A stretch of DNA of 64,000 bases from Fistularia commersonii (GCA_037954325.1 JBBMNZ010000001.1:24259758-24323757), one strand, 5' to 3'. Shown: positions 23,517 through 59,071, counted from the stretch's first letter. Notes: generated by a model from the sequence alone, not told the origin. Made by a program: numbers and translations.

Positions 23517-25255
23517 CTGCTTTCTTCAGTTTTGAATGTATAGCTCACTTCAGTATTACCAAGAGTGAAGAATGACCTTTATGTGAACTTGCTTCTACCT
23601 CTAACATGCCTCTGTAGCACTTACACCCAGTACGTACACCTAATCCACCATAATGTACCCAGTGTTATTGATTTATTTATTCATTTATTCATTTATTTAG
23701 ATAAGGGGTTGGGATCATCTTTGATTCCATGACACTCCTGTATGGCTGTTGTGATCTCATTTTTGGAAATCATGTAAAAAAAAAATTATCCTAGATATAG
23801 TCTGAAATAGCCATAATTTTTATAATAGAGTACATTCATCAAGAATAATTTGAAATTTGTAATGCGTTTGGATAGCCGTATGAGTGGAGGTATTTTAAAC
23901 ATTGAAAATATAGCCAATTCCTCATTTAGGGAGAAATAATCAGTCACTGAAGTGGTTCAAGTGGGAGGGCTGTCTGCAGCTTTCAGTTTTTATCCTTTTA
24001 TTCTTTGGATTGAGATCTAACTTTATATCACTTTGCCATGAAGTACAGATTAGAAAGTAACGTTACCCTGACCTCTGTGTACTGTAGTCTAAGATTAAAG
24101 AGAACAAAAAAGAAAATTCAATTCATAATAGAAAATATTGTCATCCTTCAATTTTGGAAAACCAAACTAATGATTAATTATTTCATCCCACATAGTATAT
24201 TTGTTCAGTTGATTTTAAACGAATTGCATTTTGGAGAATGTTGTTGAAAAATGTCACTTACCCAGAATTCTGTTGTGCATGCGCAAACGGACAGAAAAAA
24301 AAATCCAAATAATAACAAGGATGTTTACTTGTGGCGTGCGCTAGCAGGAACTGGACATGATAGATGAACCAGCCAGGCAGCAAAAATGGTATTAGTACAA
24401 GAAAAATACTTAGTTCTCTGGAATGGAAAGTATCGTTTTTCAAAGATGGACAGGTGTTACTGCCTATAATGAAAGACCTGTTGTTTGTCAACTGAATTCA
24501 ATAATGCCTAGACATGGACTGCACGCTTGCAACAGCTCTTAGATTCCTGAAATAAAACACTGGAAGTAGTTAAACTTGCGAGAAGAACTAAGATTGGGAA
24601 TGTGCTTCTTTATTATGTTATTGTACAGTACACTTCAATGCCAACTCGGCAAACTATTCTCGAAAAATACTCTCTTGTTACCACTGACAACTACAACAAA
24701 ATGATGTTTAAATCAAAATAAAAGTATGAAAAAGAAGACTGTGTGCAGTATACTTTTGTAGAGGTCAAAATCATGTGTGCATTTATGTGCCTCGTCTGCG
24801 CATTCAGATAACTTAATAATAATATGTAATAATAAGATGATTAAGTGAAAAACTCCTCAAGCATTATGTCAAAGTAATAAAGTTTGACTTCTCACATGGA
24901 TTTTAATATCAAAGAAAAAAAAGGGAAAAGTACAATCTGCTTGTGACTTAATAAATAAGGTACTCAATATCAATGACAATGAAGTGAAAATTAGGACAAT
25001 AAAAAGGGGACAGGATATTATCTCAAAATTGACATTCATATCACGTTAAACAATGATGTGGAACATATTCTTTCTGTCTAATAAAAACCGCTGGTCTGTG
25101 AATCACCTGATTGTGAATGTTTTGGATCAAACTGAAAATGGGTTTTCGTGGCTGTGGAATATTTTGGACGTATTCTTCCATGTCACCAGCAGGTGGCGCC
25201 CTTGCGACTGAGCTATTATTCTAACTAAAGAAGAAAAAAATCCCACCGGAAGTAT
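23517..25255. other. tpgs1 3' UTR and intergenic
   Basis: AATAAA words at 24551 and 24717 are candidate poly(A) signals for tpgs1. TGCATGCGCA near 24276 resembles half of an NRF1 site. No gene or transposon recognised. Confidence 0.45.
25186..25199 (+). promoter_or_regulatory. Candidate CTCF site
   Basis: CCAGCAGGTGGCGC fits the CTCF core consensus CCASYAGRKGGCRS at every position. It lies 158 bp upstream of the start codon of the Harbinger-derived gene. Confidence 0.5.
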
Positions 25256-25343
25256 TTGCAGTCCTGGCACCAAGCGTTTGAACCAAAGTATATTCGTCCC
25301 AGTGAACCCTTATGTGACCTTTCCAAGCGCCCGGTTGATCGAG

Positions 25344-28300
25344 ATGGAGGAAGAGGAGCAGCTGCGGTCCCTCATGTTCCTCATGACCTACTTATTGTTG
25401 AAGCGGCGGAGGGACACAAACAGCGCAGATATCCAGAGGCGCAACGAGATTCAGAGACGCATCCGCCATCGCCAGTACTTTTTCCAGAGGCAGAGGAGGA
25501 TGATGATGGTCTGTCACACGTCTGCACTCCTGCAGAACATAATAAGCTGGATAAAATGAAAATTGAAAAAAAGAACAACTAACGTTCTAGAGAGTCCGTA
25601 AGAGGCATTGGCGATTCCACAAATGTTCTTTTTTATCACGTTCTTCTTCACGTTCTTCTTTTTTATCATACTATTGTGCACTCCTTACCTCACTTGTTAC
25701 TAAGACACTTATAATTTTATCACTCGTTTACTAAGACACTTTATAGTTTCACTGAGACACTGTATAGTTTATAGTTTATTTTATTTCTAATTCTGCCTTT
25801 TCTTTTTATTATTTATTACTGTTATATTTTCTGTAACTCTGGCACAACAATTTCCTTCGGGATTAATAAAGTTGTTCTTATCTTATCTTATCTTATCTTA
25901 AATCAATAAGCTAGTTGAATTTAAAGATATTACCTAATTTAAGATCCTCATTCATATAATAATGCAGAGTTTTTTTTCTGCTTATGTAACAAAAAGTTAT
26001 TTGCAGTAAGCAAAAAAACAACAGCCTCATCGATTGTCAATTATCCTTTGCTTTGAAATGCAAGACTAAACATTTTTTTAAAACTAATCACAATGTCATG
26101 TTGTCATTGCGTCAGTGAGAGCAAAATGATAAGTCCTCTCAATTCTGAAAATTATAAAAAACATTTCAGTCAACAGACTGACAACTGGCTTATTTTTTTC
26201 ATCGATCTGTAGAAAATATTTGTTGCTGTTATGGATCGTCTTTGCAGATGATGATCGCAGGAGGCATCCACTCAGATGTTCCAATCCGCACACGGCCGTG
26301 GACCACCACTCCGAGCACTGATTGGTGGGAACGGGTGGTGATGACCGAATTCCAAGCGTCCGATTGGTTGAATAAGTTCCGCATGAGCCGGGAGACGTTC
26401 TTCTACCTCTGTGACAAGCTGCGGCCTCGTCTGGCCCGCCAGGACACCAGCTTCCGCCTGGCGTTGCCAGTGGAGAAACGGGTAGCGGTTTCTCTGTGGC
26501 GTCTAGCTTCAAACATCGAGTACCGCACCATCGGCGCCCTGTTCGGTGTGGGGAAGTCCACCGTGTGCAGGTGCGTTAGAGACATGTGTCACGCTATCGT
26601 GGCGCTCCTCACCAATGTATACCTGAGGCCTCCTAAAGAGCAGGACCTGGAAACTTCAGCCAAATTCTTCTTGTCGCGCACTGGCTTCCCCCATTGTATT
26701 GCTACCATAGCAACCCTCCACACAGCCATCATGACCCCGTCAAACAACGCATCTGATTACGCAAACCCCTCTGGCTGGCTCTCGGTGATGTCTCAGGTCG
26801 ACTTTTTGAACCCTAAAATATCCCCACGGTAACTGGCTCCTTCACATGCTGACTGCTTGTTGTCGTTGTCGTTGTAGCTGGTCGTGAGTGGCAGTGGACA
26901 GTTCTGGGATGTGTGCGCCAGTTTCCCCGGTGGTACCGACCCAGCTGACATATTACTGAACTCTTCACTGTGGGCCACAGCCGCAGAGGGAGGTCTGTCT
27001 CCCGCACCGGCACCCATCTTCATGGGGAAACCGCTCAGGTAAGGTCCGCAACCAAAAACCAGGCCAACCAATACTGGATATTTCATGATTATGCAAGGGG
27101 TAAATTAAGATTCAATTGTCTGTAGGTGTGATACTCCCCATTCCCGCTCTCAAGTTTTAATGCTTTGACTGGCTTAATTTCAACACATTACATCAAATAG
27201 TGCTGTACGTAATAACCAGCGGTAATAATGTCCATTTGGTGTCAGTAATGCAGGGGTGGGGAAACTATGGCCCACGGGACACATCCGGCCCGGTGGTCTT
27301 TTTAATCCGATTTGGCAAAGATTGGTACAGAATTCATACTTGATGTGAACAATTTAATGATTGGGTCAATGAATGTGAGAGCTCAAACAGGAGATTATTT
27401 CATTTTTGGAGCTACTTGAGAATGTGATTCAGCCTTTACTTGTACTGACACACATGAATGAGCTGGAAATGAAGCTACAACGGAAAAAAACGGTTTGTGC
27501 ATGAAATGCATTTTCGAAGCAAATGTCAGACAAGTCTGATATATACTGTTGACGAATGCATTTTTTTTTCTTATGTATCGTAGCTTGTGGTCACCAGGCC
27601 CGTCTGTCAAATTTTAAAAGTCAATGCGGCCCCTGAGCCAAAGCGTTTGCCCACCCTTGCAGTAATGGTAGAAATAAGACATGAGATTATGGTTTGGATG
27701 GAATTTACAGTCCAACTGGTTCTGAAAATCCATCTTGGGACTTAAACCTAACATCAATGAGATATGAGTCTTTGTTCATCCCAGTTTGAGGTTTTGTCAA
27801 TGTAACAGCAGTAAAAGTGGAGAGGTTACAAGAGATTTAACTCATAAACATACAACAAAAAATATAAAAAATGGCAAATGAATGTAAAGAATATATGTAA
27901 AATTATACAGTGCTAATTGTGTTATGATACTGGTATATGTCTGTGGAGGTTCTCAGTCATCCAGGTCATGTTGAAATCTTCTTGTCATGGCAACTGGACT
28001 TGAATTTCTTTGCTTGAAGACGTCTTCAAGCGAAGAAATTGGTACATAACACAATTCTGGTATAATAACAATATAAAAATACACAAAAAGGACGGGGGAT
28101 AAAGTACATACCTTTGTTGCAGCCAATGTAACTTTTAGATACTAAGGAATCTTGATTGTATTCCAATATTAAAGTTGGAAGTAAATTAGTAAAGCAAATT
28201 TCCATATCGCTAAAATCTACTTTAAAATTGACATACGCATTCATATTTGTGTAAAAATTTTCAATATTAAGATGGAGTGATAGTCAGTCTATGCAATTTG

Positions 28301-28786
28301 AAAATCTTCCAGAGTGGTCCAGACCATAACTGGTTGAAACCATTTGTGAATAGGTATGTCCTCCTGGGGGAGGCTTGCTACCCGCTGCAGAGCTGGCTGA
28401 TGAAGGCCTTTCCAGAAGAACAGGGCAGAAGGGCGAGCCACCCAACACTGACAGAGCCACAGCGGCTCTTCAACCGGCAGTTCAACCGAGCAATGCAGGC
28501 ATCACAAGAGGCACTGCTGAGGCTACGGGCACGCTGGCAGTGTCTGAGCAAAAGAAATGACTGCGGGCTGGATGTGATCCCCACAATGATCCTGGCTTGC
28601 TGCATCCTGCACAATGTGTGCGAATCTCACGGGGATGCTTTCAAGACAGAGTGGCAGGAGGAGGTGGCTGAAGCGGAGAGCCCTCAACCCGTTAATAAGC
28701 ACTCTGTCTTGAGCAGCATGGACCAGAGTCATGGCGAAGAAGTCCGAGAACTCTTCTGTGACTATTTTCAACAGCACAAAGACTGA
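25344..28786 (+). CDS. Domesticated PIF/Harbinger transposase-derived protein (HARBI1/ALP1-like)
   Basis: Four exons read as one 435-aa protein: 25344-25508, 26248-26796, 26878-27038, 28354-28786, with GT/AG borders and matching phases. N-terminus is acidic then very basic (KRRRDTN...RRNEIQRRIRHR). Then come WWERVVMTEF, FRMSRETFFYLCDKLRPRL, a helix-turn-helix-like stretch TIGALFGVGKSTVCRCV, and the DDE nuclease fold (GWLSVMSQ|LVVSGSGQFWDV, FPGG, LLGEACYPLQSWLM, RLRARWQCL, ILACCILHNVCE). Against HARBI1 the three catalytic acids are replaced: VVDCIH reads TIATLH (D to A), SLQDCAV reads GTDPADI (D to P), VIEKTF reads SQEALL (E to Q). The frame is nevertheless open, so I infer a host gene that lost nuclease activity. 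The first donor (atg|gtctgt) is weak, so exon 1 is the least certain part. Function unknown; DNA binding is plausible. Confidence 0.8.
25509..26247. other. First intron of the Harbinger-derived gene
   Basis: Contains the short retroelement tail at 25787-25905. If intron 1 is not spliced, the exon-1 frame stops at 25580-25582 after ISWIK, giving a 79-residue protein from the ATG at 25344. Confidence 0.55.
25787..25905 (+). mobile_element. Retroelement 3' tail with (TTATC)n end
   Basis: CTGGCACAACAATTTCCTTC then GGGATTAATAAAGTTGTTC and repeated TTATC units. Same family as 8319-8525 and 44521-44705. Upstream sequence from about 25625 may also belong to it. Confidence 0.75.
27251..27659. mobile_element. 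Non-autonomous hAT-like element with 8-bp target duplication
   Basis: 409 bp. Left end CAGGGGTGGGGAAAC, right end (minus strand) CAAGGGTGGGCAAAC, 13 of 15 matching. Flanked by a perfect CAGTAATG at 27243-27250 and 27660-27667. An 8-bp duplication and CAGGGGT-type ends are hallmarks of hAT transposons. No transposase inside. Confidence 0.88.
28003..28040. repeat. 38-bp near-perfect palindrome
   Basis: Arms 28003-28021 and 28022-28040 pair with one mismatch of 19 and no loop (centre GAAGACGTCTTC). Could be the junction of a transposon's inverted ends. Confidence 0.85.
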
Positions 28787-29369
28787 ACACTTATGACATG
28801 TGGAGCCTGAAGTTTTTTTTCTTTTCAAACAAAATTCTTGTACTTAGAAACAAAAGTCAATGCAGTATTAAGTGGCTCTCAATAGTAACAAAGAGCAATT
28901 ATGTAATGGCATTATGCGTTTCATCTCAGCTCACCAAAGAGCTGTAATTTTTTCAGTTCAATTATAAAAAAGGAGAAAAAATATAAAAAGCACTTTGTGT
29001 TTGACTTATGATTTGCCATTTGGTGCTGAAAAAAAAGAATAATCTTGAATTGCATATTGTTACACAAATTTCGCTAAATTGGGATTCCAAGATATCTGGA
29101 GTAATCTTGATCTGTTTACTTCAGTGGTTGCTTCATGAAAATTCTTCAATGTATTGAGTGACTTCTTAGAGGAGACCAGGTCTGGGTGTAGACACAATAT
29201 GCATACATCAAAGGACATATTACAGTTTGACTGCAAACACTTGCAACGTCTTATGTTTTCAAATTCAAGTAAAGATGAATTCTGCAAGTAGTTTTTGTAC
29301 CTGTATTTAAAGATTACAAGCAATAACGGTAAAGGGCCACACTTCTAGAAAAACACTTAAAAAATGCGC
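28787..29369. other. 3' flank of Harbinger-derived gene
   Basis: AT-rich; no AATAAA close to the stop codon was seen, only variants (for example ATAAAA near 28964). No gene. Confidence 0.45.
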
Positions 29370-29441
29370 CTCCCCGTCGGGGAATCGAACCCCGGTCTCC
29401 CGCGTGACAGGCGGGGATACTTACCACTATACTAACGAGGA
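29370..29441 (-). tRNA. tRNA-Asp (GTC)
   Basis: 72-bp minus-strand gene starting TCCTCGTTAGTATAGTGG (A box) and containing CCTGTCACGCGGG with anticodon GTC (29406-29408), B box GGTTCGATTCC, and closing CCCCGACGGGGAG. The acceptor and T stems pair perfectly and it is essentially the canonical vertebrate cytosolic tRNA-Asp. A run of six T on the gene strand (29359-29364) serves as the polymerase III terminator. No intron. It stands alone here, with no other tRNA nearby. Confidence 0.97.
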
Positions 29442-30150
29442 ATGCACTTTTCGAGCGAGGAATTATCAGGGTATATTCTTCATAAAGACCCATATCTATA
29501 TATTTCTTTCTCCCCGATTCGTGATCTAGCTAAAAAAAAAACACATTTTATACGTGGAATTAAACCATTCAGACTATTTGAGGTGTGTATCTGAAATGTA
29601 TGTTCGTGCACAGGGTGTTTATGGAGAAAATATTGTTCTGCCCGAATCTAAAAAGTCCATCGCATCAGAGACATGGGGCGGGAATTTCACAAACAAATCA
29701 AACCATAAATCGTTTGCAACTATAAATCGTTTGCATCTGTACAACTTGCAATCTGCAACTGCAATCTCTATGCCTGGTCGCTAGATGGCGCTAAACCTAT
29801 AGTGTATGTGTAACCAAATTATCCCCCTCTGTTCGTTTGCAATTTACTGCAGTTTCAAGATTAACAGGGAGAACATCTTTAATAATAAAGAGTCGGCGTG
29901 GCATTATTACAGTTTGTAGATTGTTGCGCAGTTGAGTTTATCAGTCCTCTAATGAGGTAAAAAAAAACACTCCTGCGCCTCATCGACCTAACTTGAGCGC
30001 TCAGCGTCACTCCGGATATCGAAGACCCGCCCTATCGCATCAATTGGTTTGGCACAAACATGTTTCATGCTAACTTGCTGTCACTCAACGGCATCGCGTC
30101 CCCTCCTCCCCCTGCCTTGTATCGGAGTGGCGTGTGTGTACCCACTGCCT
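29442..30150. other. Intergenic upstream of gna11
   Basis: No gene recognised. CTAGATGGCGCT near 29781 is a partial CTCF-like match. From about 29990 the sequence becomes CpG-rich. Confidence 0.45.
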
Positions 30151-31076
30151 ACCTAATCTCAGCGACGAGCTTCGCAAAAGCCAGCTGTCTGCAGTGAACT
30201 CGTTTTCTGGCTGAAGCCGCCGGTCCGGCACGCATTTATTGAAGCTAGCTTTTCCTGCTAGGCTAGTAGCCTTAGATATTCGCCGTCACGATGGTTCGGG
30301 GCGTGATAGGATGCTGCCCTGCTATCGCTAGCTAGGCGGACAAATTCCTCCGACCAGCCTGCGGTTCAAATCACTGCGGGCTGACCCGACATTAACCGAG
30401 GCGTCGCGGAGCGAGCTAACGCGCTAGCGAGGCAACTTTCATAGCCGTCGAATCTTTTGAAATAGCTAATGTAGTTGTAAATGTGCGCATTGCTGCGGCG
30501 TGAGGCGCGCAATAACTGTTCGCTCAGCCAGCTCGCCGTTAACTAGCTAGCCGACTAGGCGGCACGAAGAGAGACCGAACGAGGGTTTGGATGTCGCGAC
30601 ATTGCTCGGCGGACCTTGAAGGTAGAATTGAACCACAGTGACAGGAGGGGCATTTAGAATTGATATTTGAGAAATATAGCAGCTATCAGGTGGTTAAGCT
30701 GTGCTAGGTTTTTTTTTAGCAAGGGCTGTATTAAGAAAAGGGTGGGCAGCGCATCCCGGGAGGCCCCTCAAGACCCCGGTCATCCTCCGCTGTCCGAATC
30801 CCCCGCGATTTGCCGAGAATACCTGGGTGAAGTCGCAGTTGTTCTCGGCTGGGGGGACAACTTGACAGCGAGGCCCCAAGCTACACTCCCCCTCCCTCTC
30901 TCCCCCCACACCCCCAGTCCCGTCCACCCATCCGTCCAGCGCGACAGACCACCTCCTCGCCCGAGCTCGAAGCGAGGATCGGGGGAGGGGGGGAGAGATT
31001 CGTGGAAAAGCTGAAACTGCGAGAGCAAGTGTAGTGTTCGGGTCCCGTTTAAGCCGGGCTGCAACAACCAGGGGGG
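30150..31076 (+). promoter_or_regulatory. gna11: gna11 CpG-island promoter and 5' UTR
   Basis: About 1 kb with frequent CpG and mixed C- and G-rich tracts (for example GGGGGAGGGGGGGAGAG at 30980) directly before the gna11 start codon. Several short frames open here but none resembles a protein. Start of transcription cannot be fixed from sequence. Confidence 0.6.
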
Positions 31077-54398
<23,322 letters not shown>

Positions 54399-54506
54399 GG
54401 GCTCCCTTTCCACATGCACATTTCCCCATTGCACAAATGCACACCTCTGTTGAAGTGTGCACCCAACTCTTCATGCATACCACAGCACACACCATACCGA
54501 GATACA

Positions 54507-54558
<52 letters not shown>

Positions 54559-54562
54559 CACC
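54507..54562. repeat. (CA)n microsatellite in gna11 3' UTR
   Basis: About 27 CA units with one CG interruption, starting 109 bp after the stop codon. Confidence 0.95.
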
Positions 54563-57500
54563 AATGTCCCACACAAATAGTACTCTTCCGTCTTTTTCCC
54601 CTCCAGTACAGAACATTCGGAGATTCTCCTTACTACAAACCCCTCTCTTTCACCAAAGCTTGCCCTCTTCCTCCTTCGCTCGGCAGCTTGTCGTGTCAGA
54701 GTCCTCGCTCCTTCCAAAGCTGCTCCGTCTGATGTCCCCTGGATGCTGGATCTGGCACCTGTTGGGACTGTACAGTGACTGAAAGGGACGTCGGTGCGTG
54801 CGTGTGCGTGTGTGTGTATGTGCGTGTTGCACTGACAAGAAAGGAACTGTTTGATAAATTACGGATTCAAATCCCTTGACCCTCTGGAGTCGACCCTTAA
54901 TATTGTGAGAGGAGCTTGGTCATATACTTCAGATGTAGAGGGAGGATTTAACTGTATCTCCTAAAACCATCTATGAGGGGGCTTCTTTGAAATCCCATCA
55001 AAGTTTGACACTGTTGCAACTCAGACAGGACGCGGGGTCACGCAGGAAGCAAGAGGAGGGGGTTGAGGATTCTGTCTCCACCTCACGTCTATGAATGTAC
55101 CCACCAGTGTGAGCATTGCAATTGCAAAAAATAGATCTATATATTATGAAATAATTATGTATATATAAACATGAGACAAAAAAGCACGAGAGGGCAAGAA
55201 TTAAATCAAAACCTGTTGATTGCGAAGATTTTTAAAATGTTTTTAACAATAGAAATTTGTTGCTACATCTACTTCTATTTAACAAATTATGGAAATAATG
55301 GAATGGTGATAAGAAACGGTTAGAAAATCTTTTAATCTTTACATAAAAAGTATCACAAAAAAGAAGCAACCAAGAAAAGAATTACAGATAAGGATTCTTT
55401 AATAAATAATAATGCAGATTTTTTTTATTTTTTTTTTAATCTTTAGTTGAATCACATTGCTTCCCTTCTTCAGATGTTTTCTGTGTGGAATCACAGCATC
55501 TGGCACCACTGATTACACACCTTATTTACGAAACACTAAATTCAGGCGAGAACTGCAGCAAGCAGGCGTTTGAGAGGGGCGTCAGCTTATTTCAGCCCAC
55601 AGATCACATCTGCAGCCACAAGCAGCGTTTTCAACATAAGCTGTAAATTCAACCAGCTGACCGTAACATATTCATTCATTATATCAGGATGTGCTTGTTT
55701 ACTTTTTTTTTAAACTGTATAGTCACTTTGTTTATAAAGATTGCTTGCTGTTGAGTGGCGACAGGAAGAGGGCGCTACGAACATTTCAAACCATACACCC
55801 TCTGACAAATGTTTGTGTATATCAGTTTGTAAATACATATACACAAAACACTCCTGTACAAAATGCTCCGTGGTACACCATCTTTGGCGAAAAAAGAAAA
55901 AATAAGTATCATCTTTCGTTAGCATACAGTTTTCCTATGAATTTATGGTAGTATTGATACTGTGATAATGGATTTAGCTCATCAGAGTAATAGGACTAGA
56001 CAGCTGAGTGGTGTCCATTCACCGATCGACCAGGAGCAGCATTTAAAGAGGCTCCTTCTGCACTGCTGCTGCAGCTATAAGTCTGAGAACCTTCACAGTA
56101 TGATGACAAGATGATTTTAAGAGTAATCAAAGATTTTTTTTTTTGTATTTATCTAATTTATGGACCAGGTTTGAAGGTGTCGATAATTTGACTGCTTTTG
56201 ATGCTTTCATGTTGATGCACTCCTGTTTTCCAACGACGGAGCCTACTTGAGTCTCAACTGCTGTAAAAACGAATGTCTGGTATAGTAAGGACTTTTTCTC
56301 TGCTTTCTATTTCCTATCATGTCATTTCCATTTGTGCTTTCCATCCCATCTTCAACCATAACACTGCGTGGTTTCTTTAGGAGCCCTCACATTTGTTTTA
56401 TTTAAGGAAAAAAAAAGCAAACTTGTATTTCCTCTTGGTTTATAGATGCAGCGCTGTAATGCATACCTAGAAAAATGTACAGTACGAACATAGTTGGAAT
56501 TTTTTTATCAGTGACTGACCAATGTGGTCCATGCTTGCTATTTGTAATTTAACACAAAAAAATCTATTGTTGGTTTTTTGCATTGCTCATTTCCAGTTTT
56601 TTGAGGCTTGCTTTGATAGTGCCAGTGAAGTGCAGATATACCTTTTTTGGTCTTTGACTTTTCTACAGGTGACTTATCCTTCATTGTCATTAAGGGCTAT
56701 CACAGTGCATTCGAGCGCGAGAGGGAAGGTGGACTCCCAACAGTCATCCACCACCTCTTTATCTAAATCCTTGTTCATAAATGGAGATTATTTGTGTGCT
56801 ATAAGAAGTATAGGCAGGGTGTTAATGCTAACCTAAGACCTGTAGAGAGTTTATCAACACTAAGCAGTGTTCTGTATTTATGTATCTGGCCCTTCGGTGA
56901 ATTAGGTGGACTTACTCTACTGCTCTTCACTTAACGTTTTTCTTGTTTGGTTGTGTTCATTTCACATTTGAACTGTGATACCTCATGCAGTTTAGAAACC
57001 CTCCACTAAACACGCTATCACCCACATAAGTATTGCATGTCTCCTCCCAAGTATTTGACTTTTAGCTGGTAGCCTCAAAACCGTTGAAGCCCGTCCTGTT
57101 TTACTTCATCGTTCAATTTTTTTTTTTAATGTGTACAGATGGAATTCCTACCGTCCACACAGCCAGTGGTTTCTTTTTATGACAGCAAGGCTCACAAATA
57201 ATGGAAGAAGATTGTGAGAGGTCATCCATACTAAGAGTTCTTTTTAAAAGAATTTGTTAAAACACAAGACATTGTTAATTTTCACGGTGGAAAAAAGGGA
57301 TGAGCCAAATTCTCATGAGTAGTTTGAACTTTATGTTGTAGTAAAATGTGTGCAAATGCTGTGTGGTTGAATGTGACACATGAAGAGAGCAGGACACACT
57401 CTCAGGTCATGAGAAAAGCAGGCATTTTTTTCTTGTGTTTTCTACTTATTTCCCTTTTTTTGAAATAGCTAAGGAAAACATTTGTCTCTGATCATGAGAA

Positions 57501-59065
57501 AGTCTTGTACCTCAAGTTATGTCTTCACAATTTAAAAACCAATCAAACACTCACAAAATTCCAAATACCCCCTTCTAAACAAAATGGACTCAAAAGATGC
57601 AAGTAAGGAAATAACCATCTTACTGAAAATCTAAATTTCACCGGTCTGCTCTTACCCGTATTCTTTATAGACTGTATGATTTGATTGAAGATGGCAGAAC
57701 GTTTGTATCACTTAACATATCAAGTAAAATGAAGGACAGAACAGGTGCTCCTATTTTCTTTATATTAACTTTCAAACCTTTAGATTGCCATAACACAAGA
57801 ATGTTAAAAGTAATCAGTAAATTCTCATTATGGGTGACTTCTCAAATGATCATTTTAAACCTCTTTTTATTATCAAATATTAGCAACAGTACTCTTAGTG
57901 GTTTCAAAGTCAAATTTCTGAATTGTTGGACAGCAAAGGTCCCCTCAAAGTTGGAAAACTCACTGAACCATTTAAAAGATGTATCAAAATACTAAGTCTA
58001 AACACTAACCTAATGGGATATATATGATGTGTAATGCCAGTATGGTTCTTGGCATTTTGTTTGTTGAAGATATCTCTTAAACTAGTGGTGAAGAGGCAGA
58101 CAACTGGCAGTTTGAAAGACTAGGGCTTGAGCCCCCAGTATTAAGTGAATAAGAGGACAAAATAGTGTGAAAACCCAAGTATTTAGCTGCTGTAGTGATC
58201 CACTGTGATTTAAGTGCAGTTCACTGTAAGTGACAGATATTGACATACTTTTCAATCACTTTTAAACTTGACACTACAACTCTGACACACGGTCAAGGGC
58301 TGACTGGCTGTTTGTGTGACTGTGGTTGTTTATTTGCAGTCCAGTGTTGCACAGTGTGTTTTTGACACATTTTATCTCAACATGTATGAAGCTGGAAAGA
58401 GGAAAGGCAGTCTGTATGAAACTCAGATCTCATTGACTAGTGGAAAGACTAAAATCTTTTTTTTCATTTCCCCCTCACTGACATTTCTATTTATTGCCTT
58501 GATTTGATAAAGGCTGGTGTAAGATTTTGTGTGCCCTTTCGCAGACCACGACTGTGTTATTTGCTTTCAAGTGGGGATTAATGGCATGATTGAGATATCA
58601 TCAGGACATCAACCCCAAGTTCACACATAATCAAACATTAGGCGAAGTTCCCTTTTGTGTGTGTTTCATTTATTTTCGCTGTACGATAAGACATTACCAG
58701 AATACTGTTGGACCACTTTTTTTTTCTCCCTTGCTCCAATGGAACCTGAAGGTCAATTGTGAAGTGGTGTATAAATATGCTGTTATTTTTCCTCTTTATT
58801 TTGTATGTAAACCATATGTAAATTATGTATCATATTGAGTGTGCCAACCCCACTCTCTTTAGAGCCAGGCTCTCTTTCAAGTGCCAACGCCGTGGTCGTC
58901 ATCGAAGGACCACCGCCTAAGATGGTCCCCATTTTTAAGTAAAACCCACCAGAGACTAAAATGATAGGTGATTAAGTACACAAAGACTGTATTCTCTATT
59001 TAAGATTGAAGATTTAAAGGATAATCTGCTATTTTTGTTCATTTTTTTTTCCTTTTTTCTTTTTG

Positions 59066-59071
59066 AATAAA
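59066..59071 (+). terminator. gna11: Candidate polyadenylation signal
   Basis: AATAAA followed by TTGTAATTATAATTGCATGG and a TG-rich stretch (TTTTGTGTTG), the usual layout of a poly(A) site. Confidence 0.5.

Larger units (their letters stand above)
27039..28353. other. Last intron of the Harbinger-derived gene
   Basis: 1.3 kb containing the hAT-like element (27251-27659) and a 38-bp near-perfect palindrome (28003-28040). The remainder is AT-rich. Confidence 0.6.

Noticed and set aside
26096..26512. Minus-strand 138-residue frame over the Harbinger exon
   Set aside because: Antisense shadow; the plus frame carries all Harbinger motifs.
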